Shown one piece after another: positions 44,801-54,420 of a stretch of 64,000 nucleotides of DNA. A program made the position numbers and the translations under genes. The notes beneath the pieces are model-generated. The model made no database searches. It had not been told where the DNA came from and worked only from the letters and a program-made list of their open reading frames with translations. The stretch is from Nereocystis luetkeana (taxonomy: Eukaryota > Sar > Phaeophyceae > Laminariales > Laminariaceae), in assembly GCA_031213475.1 (NCBI GenBank), contig JARUPZ010000009.1, positions 6,481,601-6,545,600 of the forward strand. The letters are read 5' to 3'. The first letter of the stretch is position 1; the number at the start of each line of letters is the position of its first letter.

Positions 44801-45275
44801 GAAGCTGGCCAACCGTTTTTCCGCTGTGTTAGTGGAGGTGCTGTTGGGTACTGAAGCTTTGGGTGCTGTGTCCTAGCTTGCTCCTGTCACCGAGTGGTTC
44901 TGTTTGTATCTGCTGCTTGAAGTAGGATCCGGAGTATACGGAGCGCTTGGGTCTGCCCGCTCTCTGCTCTGCAAAGATGTGCACACGCCGATATGTATGA
45001 GCGTTTTGACGATGCGCTATCGCTCGCTCTGGTTGTTGATCTGACGTCAGTTGTGAGTACAGACGAATAATTGGTTGTTAATCAACTTTGGAGTCTGCCT
45101 AGTACGTCACGGCTTTTAGACGCGGGCGTTCTACAATTCATGTATTTCATATCATTCATTATCAGGCTGTGGTTTGGTCCGTATTTGTGGTTGGGGTATA
45201 CGAGGCACATGAGTCTGGCCCGCTTGTTTTTCGGCTTACTCAGTGCGCGCGCCGTTGTGTTTTTGGTTGATCGAC
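41880..45275. repeat. old satellite, ~80-bp units in higher-order blocks
   Basis: Diverged tandem units recognisable by gcacacgccgttgtgtacgg and by a tgtcaggtacggccgtgccc-like half, followed by cgctcgtttctctgc. Around 44150-44740 the hallmark recurs about every 78-82 bp (near 44150, 44229, 44307, 44498, 44576, 44658 and 44738). Longer blocks are repeated too: ggagtacatgaggcatatga (42395), ggagtatacgggacacataa (43324) and gggtatacgaggcacatgag (45196) introduce the same ctggctcgctcgt-type text. Read on the minus strand the units are near 27 codons, with CT..EKRAGTSVPDTS-like text and few stops. The array is interrupted by MITE-B copy 2. Confidence 0.75.
42532..42779 (-). mobile_element. MITE-B copy 2, inverted
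   Basis: About 248 bp that is the reverse complement of copy 1 at perhaps 80% identity by eye. Ends are cgttctacggtagaggtagc and gttcaccc-type text reversed (gggtgaacatcaatcgtaaaacgcc). It lies within the satellite array, with satellite units on both sides, so it inserted after the array formed or was carried with it. Confidence 0.75.
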
Positions 45276-45801
45276 GATAAATGTATGTATTCGTCCGAAG
45301 TACTAAAGGATGAGAGACACAGTTAGGAATATGCAATGAATTGTCGTGCGCTAGTCCTTAGGGGGCAAAACAAAAACCTTTCACATAGTATATTTCGAAA
45401 GAAATTCCAAAGGATGAACGTACGAATATATACAAATAATCGCACGTTCAACCCTTGAAGGCAAACACGTAAACGAAAGGGGCGTGGTATCCAGGTACGA
45501 GAACGTACGTGCGTTGTATGTTTGAAAGAGTTGATCAGTCAAAAAAACACAGGTTGTTGTACGCATACAGCCCAGTCGTGCGCCTGCGACCAGCTCTGCT
45601 GTAGCAGCTGACCCGCGATCGAAAGAACTATGCGAGGCAGGGTCGTCAAGACAGGTCCAAGATGCGGTAAATACTTGTGTGTCGTTTCATATTATAGTTT
45701 TTGACTGGTGGGAGTTGCTGTCTTGGTCGCTGATCCACGTGGTGATGTAATTTCTGTTTTTCGTTCAGGATTTGATTCGGCTGCTGCTACTTGTTGCTGC
45801 G
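45276..45801. other. intergenic, no gene recognised
   Basis: Nothing identified beyond the end of the satellite. It contains tatccaggtacgag, one of the scattered ccaggta words. Confidence 0.5.
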
Positions 45802-47037
45802 ATGACTAATAACCCGGAAACGAAACAGGGCGAGGTCACCGTGGACGCTGCTGCGGCCCAAGCGACCGTTCCCCGGAGCATGAGGTTATAGTTTGGGAGC
45901 TTTCTGGCCGGAGCATGTCCTGTTGGGGCTTGATCCGAACATGTTCAGTCGGTCGACATGATCCAGTGCCTGGGGCAGGTAGAAATCAACTTTGGTCTTG
46001 GCCGGGAGACTATACAGGCAGCCTCTAAAAACCCACGCTTCCGTCGCAGGCCTCTTCAAAACCGGCGCTTCCATCGCAGGCACGGATGTTTTATTTAACT
46101 GCTTGGCGCAATGCGCCCATCTCGATACCATCCTTCAACTGCTCGTGGTGAACCAGGTCGCCCAAGAGGGCGCTTCCCAAGAAAGTCGAGACCCGCGGGA
46201 GCGACCGATGCGGTAGTCGTAGCTAGTTGGCGATGCTGCTCTCTAGTAACCGTCCGGCCCACAACGGCATTCGAGTCTCCGCGTACGTATCCCCGACCTC
46301 CTCGGCGATTCTCCGGCCGACATCCAAGCCTTTGTGCGGGCGTTGGTCGACGTTACGGAAGATGTTGACGCCCAGCTCCGCTACGTTGCCGAAATCGATG
46401 TTACCCAGTTCGGTACCCGCACGGGTGGCTCCCCAGATATATGTGTGGTGTTTATGCCCACCGTCTCGAGCTCGTACGATCGGCGTTCATCGGAATGCTG
46501 TGTGTTGGGCTGTCGCTGAAAAAAGGCGCTCATCGGCCGCGCCCGCAACGGTTGGCTACCCTCAGGTTATCTTTCACGGCGGCGGCTGGCGACCTGCGGT
46601 CTTACACTCTGTGCAACCACGACAACATATCGAGGATCATTATGTGCAAAATTGTCAACTACGACATCCGGATATGGGTGAACAAGTTCATGCGTTTTGC
46701 TCTTACCAGCCAACAGGCTGTCGTGCCCCCCCTCCCGGGCATGGTGTTTGCCGTTCCCCTGTTCCCGGCCTTCGCCCGGAGGTGCTCCTTCTTCCGGAGT
46801 GTGGAGCTCTTCAAGATCGTTGAACAAACGGCTCCTGTCCGCGTCGGGGGGGGGGCGTCTTGGAAACGTGCGGCCTCTATGAGGTATTCCTTTCCCGGCG
46901 CTGGGGCCCCTAAGAATATCCACTACAAGACCTGCAATATGTTTATCGCCATGAGGAGGTGCAAGTGGCGCGACTTCATTTACGTGCATGACACTTACAC
47001 GGTGGATTCCTCGTCTCCCGCCACTCGCAGTGTTTAG
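45802..47037 (+). pseudogene. unrecognised coding relic, frameshifted
   Basis: A GC-rich stretch whose plus frames read as protein in sequence. Frame 1 starts with ATG at 45802 (MTNNPETKQGEVTVDAAAAQ) and stops after 29 codons. Frame 2 gives LGAFWPEHVLLGLDPNMFS (45893), LAGRLYRQPLKTHASVAGLF (about 45995), then IPDLLGDSPADIQAFVRALV, DVTEDVDAQLRYVAEIDVTQ and PDICVVFMPTVSSSYDRRSS (to 46519). Frame 1 resumes to the stop at 47037 with CKIVNYDIRIWVNKFMRFAL, VFAVPLFPAFARRCSFFRSV and KWRDFIYVHDTYTVDSSS. About 400 codons in total, apparently one gene with two or three frameshifts and stops. I do not recognise the family. A structural or gag-like protein of a mobile element is possible but only a guess. 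Confidence 0.4.
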
Positions 47038-49045
47038 GGGTGGCAGCATCAGGGCTGGCCGGGCCTGGGCTATTATAGGGTCACGTGCTTTGCCTCTTCG
47101 TATTTTCAAACCTCCCGTGGCTTAGGGAGGCGGCTGGACGTCTGGGGGCGGTGGTTCCAGTTTACGACGAGGACACGGGCCCTTTCTGTCGGTTGGGCCC
47201 ACCTTATCTGGGGGAACTTCGGTCGTTTGCGCCGCCGCCGGCGGGGCTTCATCGGCCCTCACTGCACGCGGAAAAGCGCGGGAGCAAAAACCTAAGCGCG
47301 GTGCCGTGAGGGGGCTGCGGGGTCGTGCATTGGATTCTCGAACTGGCGACAGCGGCATTGAACAGGAGCGCGTTTTCGTGTCCCCGGTTTTCGTCTCTTT
47401 TCGGAACAGAGGTATATTAAGAGAAGCACTCAAGGTATGTACGGAACGTATACACGAACGCGAAATTCGACGCAGGTTGACCACGGAAGATTCGCCAGCT
47501 GTTTATAGCTGCCTGCCAGGGTGTGGGCGTTGAGTTCCAGATACGTATCCATTTTGATCTGCTGTCATTAGGCATTGATACGTGTATGCGGATATCTAGC
47601 GATGGATATCGAGTAAACACAACATGCGGTCAGATTACAAGTTCGCTTAATACTAATAGTTCAGTCAATTCGTATGTTTAACTTACTCCTCGGACGAGAC
47701 GTGGACAAAACGAGTAGAAGCGAGGCAGTTAGCTTACCATTAGAATGTTCCCATACGCATGTTGCTAAAGGACGGATTATTTCCCAGTATGCTGACTTGT
47801 AGATTAGCTCAACTTGAACCGCCCTCAGAGCTGGCATTGTTCCACGAGGTTCCATAGGACGATAAGGTCAACATCAACTGCCCGTAGAATAGGTATTGTT
47901 CTATGTCGGGTCAACTTGGACTGCCCGTAGAGTGGGCATTGTGTCATGATTGTACCGATTGGCCAGGCGAAGGTCAGCACTACCTAGTCACTCCTGCTTC
48001 TACTACTGCTGCTCTCTTTTTCTTCTCCTCTTCTTTTCCTTTTGGCCGATAAGCGTCATGTTTTCAACCCATCCTATTTCTTCTTCTTACAAGCCTAAGG
48101 GATCTTCACAAACACTTCGGTGCCACCTCTGCCATCTCACAGACGCAGAGCCTCGACACATGCATTATTATTTCAGTCCACACATCAACCTGTCGAACTC
48201 TACAAAGGGTCAAGCAGTACAGAGCAACATAGGCTCTATGATTACTTGGTTGAGCCACTCGGCGCGCGATGCGTCGTTCCGAAGATAGAGTGGAGAATCC
48301 GTAGAATGAGAACAATACATTAAAGGGCCTAGGGAGGGGTGGATATCAGGCGAGCCCCGGTATCTAACAGAGTAGGCGTTACAGATAGCTGGACTTCGTC
48401 ATTGTTCTTGAATAGAAAGGTTTGTCCGGGTGCATTTTCCGTGGCAGTACTCTCCATCTTCGCAACGAGAAACATACACTACGTGGCAGGAGAGCCGGCA
48501 TCAAACGCCGCAAAGCACACTTCATTGTCATCAGTTCTGCTGAAGTTTTGTATAGTCAGTTTGACTACAGGAGACGGAGAAACCTCGACGGCAGCAGCAG
48601 TGTAACTTATATCGATTCCGCGATGTGGTTCACGCAGGGGGCGAGGAAAGGTGAGGCGGTTCATTAGACAATGAAACCTGATAGTCGTACATTTTCGGTT
48701 CGTATCAGTCTCGTTGGTCAGGACAGAGGCAGGGCAGCCCCAGCTAAACCTGCGCCCATATATTTATATAGATATCAAAGTCTACCAGACGTCCGGTGTG
48801 TGGTACCACCATGGTGCTGTTGCTTGTACGTCTCTTGGCAGGGATAATAAGCCGTAATTAAATAGCGCGGAAAGTGTACTTCCAAACAACAAAGGTGCAT
48901 GTCGGCTACCAACGGTTTCCCGTTTTGCGTGCTGAATACGCTAAGTATCGCCATTGATACTCTTTCTCGCGCATACTCGTAGTAACCTCTTGTTCTCGCC
49001 TGCTCGTGTAAAGGAACAGTGAGTTTACGTATACCAGGTATATAA

Positions 49046-49079
<34 letters not shown>

Positions 49080-50569
49080 CCCTGTATACCTTGGAATCGA
49101 AATCTAACATATCTCAGAAAAAACGCAGCCCTGTCTCCCGAAGATAATTCCACCACAACGCACTGTCGTGCTGCTATTAATAGTGTTCAACCCCAAAGCA
49201 AGACACAGAGCAGTACGAAAAGACGAAGCGCCTCGCTGCGCGGAAAAGGAGTGAGCAGATGACATGCCTACAATAAATGACCGCTCTATACTCTCGAATA
49301 TTCAGAAGCTGGTACCCACCTAAAGAAACAACAGAAATCACAAGGGGAGACCAGCGCTACCATAGATATGACGCTCTTTGGACAAATGGTCTCTTCTTAT
49401 GGCAGGACTGCTTCGCTGAACAACTCCACCCCAACTGCATGGTTTCGTCAACAGCATGCGGTTCGGTAATATACTACGTTGTTGGCGGACCGGAGGCATC
49501 GAAATGCCCATCGTATTTTATATTGTTTGCCGTCTTTGGGTGATATACTGTGAATAGAGGTCGTAAAGTTGGAAACCTCGACGGAAAACGTGATATACTC
49601 CGTTACCGTAATTCGTCGGGAGATTCACGCCAACTAACGATACGGCAATCAGACCCCACCATACTTTCATCAACATAAGCCCTTTGGTCTTTTGCACGAT
49701 GTCTGACATATTTCCTGAATTTGTGGCAATATCTATCAACAGAGCAAAAACAAACCGCCTCCCGGACGCCGGATGCTGTGCGGATAGGGTAGAGGTTAGG
49801 GACATGTTTTGGCATGTAATCGAGATTGGAATATATATTCCAAAAACTCTTCCCCTCAAAACTGCGGCATGTAGTGGTTGAAACGTACATTTCATTTGGT
49901 CGTGCATGTTTCAGTTTATTGTTTCGTGTTATGACGTACAATTATTAAAAATAACGACGACAACCTAGCTCTCTCCAGCTTCGTCTGCTTGCTTGTGTTG
50001 TCGGACTCAGAGCTGAACATATGTACATGGTTGGTTTGTGCAGGTCTCATTGCGCTGTTCCGCGCACGCCCACGTTGCTTTCGGCAGATGATGGACGAGA
50101 TCATGCTCGTTAGTGTGTAGGCATATTACTTTAGCATTCATCATTTGTAGAAGATGGGCTGACATAAAAAATACATACAATTTCGGGAAACGATCGGCAA
50201 ATAACAATTAGGTGGAACAAACGGCGAAACGGGACAAAAACCTCGATCATTGTTCAGACATGACTCAAACACAAACAACTATGAGAACAGTTTTCGGATA
50301 TGGTCGACAAGAAACGAAGAGACCATCGGACAGAAACAAAAAGAAGCACAACCAAAATCGAAGAAATCAAATAGAAACCAGGGAGCAGGTGCTCCTTTTA
50401 AGACGACAGCGCCATTTTACAGTTGTCTGCGCTTCTTCCAGCTTATGAGAGACGCATTTATCAACCTTTAGAGTACGGAGCACAATACGGTCATCCAAAT
50501 ACAAACACCATGGCTTTTTAATCGTGCCTCTCATACGGATGAGGGGTAAGTGCGCCACCTTCGCCAGCA
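47038..50569. other. intergenic; (AT)n tract at 49040-49080
   Basis: No gene recognised. An (AT)n microsatellite at about 49040-49079 is bracketed by gtataccaggtat and ctgtatacc. Near 47815-47945 the words ccgccc(t/g)(c/t)agagc/tgg..gcattgt recur three times (47819, 47880, 47920) as a small tandem repeat. Confidence 0.5.
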
Positions 50570-50800
50570 GGCAGGGGGTGGGAGCGAGGAGCGGGGGCGG
50601 GGGGGGGGCGGGGTGGAGGGAGGGAGGGAGGGAGGCGGGGGAAGCGGAGGGAGTGGGGAGGGGTACCGGGAGCGAACTTACCAGAGAGGAGAGATAGTGA
50701 GGGTAGAGGAGGACCGGAAACGGGATGGCCGCGGAATGGGGGGGGGAAGAGGGGGGAGAGAAGGGAGAGAGACGGGCCAAAGAAGTGGAGGGAGAGGAGC
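50570..50800. repeat. G/A-rich purine tract
   Basis: About 230 bp almost purely purine on the plus strand (gagg, ggga and gggg words), immediately upstream of the R2-type element's first frame. It may be part of that element's 5' untranslated region or a simple sequence. Such tracts can form triplex or quadruplex DNA, which here is inference only. Confidence 0.6.
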
Positions 50801-50825
50801 CGCAATGGACGAGAGGGGGTCCGGG

Positions 50826-51185
50826 ATGCCAAACGACGAGGGTCCAACCGGAGGATCTTCCAGGGCGTCGGGGAGGAGACCCGGGAACAGGACGCGCCCC
50901 ACGGCCTTTCTTGGCGACCCCACAGGGGAAGTGGCGTTCGGAGTCTGCGGTGTAACGCTACAACTAGGGCACCGGGCGGTACGCTTTCCATGTGGACAAG
51001 GGCCCCACGTGCTTCACTCTTGTTGTGTAGTGGACGCCCTTGCGAGAGGCGCAGCACCGGCACGTCTCCGCTGCCCAACAGCCAACTGCGGAGCACAACA
51101 TCCAAGACGTGAAGCACTGCAGGCAGCAGTCCAAGCGGACCCGGGGCTTCGTAATCGGGCCGCGAGGATGGGAGGGGGACCATAG
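50826..51185 (+). pseudogene. R2-type LINE N-terminus with RING-like finger
   Basis: The frame starts at ATG 50826 (MPNDEGPTGGSS) and ends at TAG 51185. Residues about 40-90 contain VCGVTL, then FPCGQGPHVLHSCCVVDALA and RLRCPTANCGAQH. The arrangement C..CX4HX2HX2C..CPX3C is like a RING-H2 or related cross-brace zinc finger. The first Cys pair is represented by one Cys only (VCGVTL), so one ligand seems lost. Such a finger at the N-terminus would bind nucleic acid or protein. R2-type elements usually carry C2H2 fingers there, so this is a variant. The frame stops soon after RAARMGGGP. Confidence 0.55.
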
Positions 51186-51238
51186 GTGACGAGGACCTTC
51201 GACGCCGGGGGCTTTGGTACGGGTGGGACCAGAACAGC

Positions 51239-53341
51239 TTGGGTATAGGGCCACCACTTGATGCCGTTTCCTTGGATATCCTGAGCCAATGTTTCGCAAC
51301 CGGGAAAACAGTGCAACCGCAGTTGGCTGGCGCACACGCGTCCATTAGCATTCACGTACTCGGCATCATCAACCACGCTATGGGTGAGCACAGGCCGAAC
51401 CGAGAGTCGGCGACGCCGAAGTCGCTCCTACGGGCGATCAACCTATGGTACCTCATGCTAGCCCTGCTCCACTGACCGGACGGCCGAATCAAGAGGCGAC
51501 AGAGGTTCGCGTTTGTGAAGAGCGGGGGTGTCGTGCTCCTGCTCGCATGGCTGATAGCATTCACCAGGGGAGGCGACCTGAGGCGACGGGGTGCCGCCCA
51601 AGAAGATTCGGAGAAGACGAAGCTTGGACGGGCGTCGTCGGCGTGTCGCCACGCAGGAGGGGTCAAATTGGCAGCTCGCAACCTGCTAGCAGAGCCACGA
51701 TCAGATAGAAACGAAACGACGTGGAGCACACTGGTTGCCAGGTTCCCCTCCAAAGATCACGCCGCAGTGTCCGCGGCGGCGCCGGCTGGGGTGTTGGCGA
51801 CCGCCACCGAGGTGGAAGACGGAAACGCCCCTCCGTGGCGCCCTGACGATGAGTACGCCTCCGAGGTGCTCTTCGACGTCATCAGCTCCCGCAGTGACCT
51901 TTCAGGCCCCGGCAACGATGGTCAACGCTTTGCGCACCTGCAATCCATCATCCACACCGACATCGGACAAGACGAGTTCGGAAAGGGCATGACAGCCTTC
52001 TGGCGGAGAATCGTCGACGAGCGGACGCGTTCCCGCCCGAATTCTGGCAGCTCTTCTTGCAGTCGAGCCTCACTGCCTCAAAGGGATAAGTGCCGGCCGG
52101 TTTGCGTGGGCATGACATGGAGGCGCCTCATCACCACAGGGCTATGCGACAGTGGCGGCCGCGATCGGAGGAGGTCAACCGAGAGGTGAGGCAGTTTGGG
52201 GTCGCCGTACCCGGAGGAGTGGAGCATGTGGGACTGAGGGCTAGGGCGTTACACGAGACAGGAAACTGGGTCGTCCTAACAGACTGCTCCAACGCCGTCA
52301 ACACGGTTCAACGGACGGCGGTGCTTGAAGAAGCGGCCAACTGCGTTCCAGCGCTCACGCCGTTTGTGGCGAAGTGCTACGGCACAAGACCCGCCGACGT
52401 GTATTTCCGGATGGACTCAGGGGAGACCAGGACGATCGCCTGCTCCAGCGGTGTCCAGCAAGGGGACCCCGTGGGGCGAGCAATGTTCTGTCTGGCGTTG
52501 CGACCAGGGCTGAAGCGTTTCCGACAGGGGTTCGAAGGAGAAGGAGTGGAAGCCTTCGCATACATGGACGATGTATCTCTCGGCCTTATGGGGGTCACGG
52601 CCAACACGATTAGAGATTTTGCCTTCCTCCGGCGAGAGCTAGCCGACATCGGCATCGTGGTCAACCCCGACAAGACCATAGCACTACCACCCGAAGGACA
52701 CGTCCCGACGGCGGAGGAGATATAGCTCCTGGAGAGCGTTGATGTCCGCATCGCAAGCGAAGGAGGGGTGACGGTGGTGGGTGTCCCGATCGGCTCGGAT
52801 AAATACGTGCTTGGGCGAGCAACGGAGGTAGTGAGGGACGGAGGCGCGGGCCGCCTTGCACGCTGCCTCGCTAAGATGCCAGACAAGCAAGCGGCGGCCC
52901 TCATCACCGTCGAATCCCTCGGGCAGCGGACGGGCTACCCCGAAAGGGCTTTGGACCCGGGGCTGTCACTCGAAGCATGCCGAAGGGCCGACAAGGGGGC
53001 TCATTGAGCTACCGGGAGCGACGGACGCACAGTCGTTTTTCCAGGAGGGGTGCCCGGCCAGCCAACTGACTCTAAAATCCTACCAACAAGCCCAAGTACG
53101 CCTTTCTACGGGAGCAGGAGGGTTAGGGCTGCCGTCGACGGAACCGAGGCGAATGTCTGCCTCCATTGAGAGTAGGGTGGGCATCCTGCCGGAGGTTCTA
53201 GCCAACCTCACCGGCCCGCTAGGAGACAGGGTAAAGAGGGGTCTCCCTCATTCGAGCATCATTGCTGTGCTCGGGGGCGGCCTGCGAGATATCAGGGACA
53301 TGTGGGTCGTGACAAAAGAAGCGTCCCCGAATCCTGACTAA
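51239..53341 (+). pseudogene. R2-type LINE reverse transcriptase, broken
   Basis: Synthesises DNA from element RNA. Frame 2 from 51239 carries DAVSLDILSQCFATGKTVQP and INHAMGEHRPNRE, has a TGA at 51473-51475, and continues through RPDDEYASEVLFDVIS and GPGNDGQRFAHLQSIIHTDI. Frameshifts near 52030-52150 lead into frame 1, with WVVLTDCSNAVNTVQRTAVL (first catalytic Asp), IACSSGVQQGDPVGRAMF and FAYMDDVSLGL (YMDD codons at 52561-52572). A TAG lies at 52723-52725, followed by VTVVGVPIGSDKYVL. At 53007 the frame ends and resumes in frame 2 with LPGATDAQSFFQEG and GAGGLGLPSTEPRRMSAS to a TAA at 53341. The active-site motifs are kept, but at least five disruptions prevent function. Confidence 0.8.
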
Positions 53342-54420
53342 AATGGAGCATGGGTGAAGAGGGGGACCTGGTCCCAGGGCCCCCTGAACATGCTGGCGGC
53401 GCATGATGCCGTAACCACCAACTCCCGGAAGGCTCAACAGAGGTTGGGCAAGCTGGTGAATCAAGGTCGACACGCTGCACACACAGCCTCGCTGGAGGGC
53501 CTACCGGAGATTGCACGCCCACCTGGACCAGGCGACCCGCTCGGGGGGATCGAGACCGAGGCCTTCGTCAAAGCTCGCTACAGGAGCCAACAAAGAGCAG
53601 GAGCAACTGCTTGCCTTCGGGCGAGGTCAACTGACTCGCTCCGTGTCATACCAGCAGAGGAGTTCGTGGGCATGGGACGGCGCTTCATAGGCATCGAGGA
53701 GAACGTGGCGGTGAGGTGCCCCTGCTGCGAGGCAGTCGACTTAGACACACGCCACGCACGCATCTGTCCCAGAGCAGGGGCACACGTAAACCAACATCAA
53801 CCGTTATTTCACGCGATCTCCCGCACGCTGAAGCGGCTGGGAATCCCTCACCAAGTGAAGAGCGACGAACCGTTCACTGCAGACCGGAACCTGCGGATCG
53901 ACATCGTTGTCAGGAGCGGAGGCCTTCGGGACGCTCCTAACAGGGAATACAGGGGAAAGTCCATCCTGCTGAACGTCACCCCCATGCAGACCCGCAAGCG
54001 CAGGTCCACCGCCCAGGAGGAAGCGCTGGTCATGATTGATCAGCTGCCTCTACCTCCGAGGCGCGCAAGCGCCAACACTACGCGCGTCCGGGACATGTGT
54101 CCTTCGACGAGCGTAGCCATAAACTAGCCACCTTAGCGGTGGAAAGCTTTGGGCGCCTCGGGGTAAAGAGCAGCAACTTCATCGACCAGCTGGCAGCTAG
54201 CGTCGTGGGGGGGAAGGATGGTGGCTCTATGGCAAGGAAGGGGGTAGTGAAGGAACGCCTGCTCCAAATCGTCTCGGTGACCACTCAGGTCGACATTTCG
54301 AGGAGGGTGTCGAGGTTCAAGCTTCAGCTTAGGGACCGCCAAGAAGGAAGAAGGAACAGGGGAGGGAGGGACGACAGACCCCCACCGATGGCGTGGGGAT
54401 GGAGCTTGGATGCAGTTTAG
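53342..54420 (+). pseudogene. R2-type LINE CCHC and endonuclease region, broken
   Basis: This part would nick the target. In frame 2 the region reads TWSQGPLNMLAAHDAV, then RCPCCEAVDLDTRHARICP (53717-53767), a CX2CX8HX3C motif matching the CCHC found between RT and endonuclease in R2-type elements. Downstream LRIDIVVRSGGLRD and KSILLNVT resemble the restriction-like endonuclease core, where an Asp after a hydrophobic strand and a second acidic residue about 20-25 residues on are expected. The first Asp is present. The second position is Asn (LLNVT), which would be inactivating if the alignment is right. A frameshift near 53985 moves the reading to frame 1, which holds FDERSHKLATLAVESFG to the stop at 54420. 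Confidence 0.7.

Larger units (their letters stand above)
50826..54420 (+). mobile_element. R2-type LINE (restriction-like endonuclease), degenerate
   Basis: A non-LTR retrotransposon with the domain order of the early-branching LINEs: an N-terminal zinc finger (50826-51185), RT (51239-53341), then a C-terminal CCHC motif and restriction-like endonuclease (53342-54420). All lie on the plus strand but change frame at least four times and contain stops. There is probably a deletion between 51185 and 51239. The GC-rich composition contrasts with the flanks. It differs from the minus-strand LINE at 35-37.7 kb in both RT sequence and domain plan. Confidence 0.8.

Noticed and set aside
41880..45275. 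CRISPR-like array
   Set aside because: Units are imperfect throughout, there is no alternation of identical repeats with unique spacers, and the context is eukaryotic.
50518..51351. 277-codon minus-strand frame rich in Pro/Ser/Leu
   Set aside because: It is the shadow of a purine-rich tract and of the R2-type N-terminus. No motif of its own.
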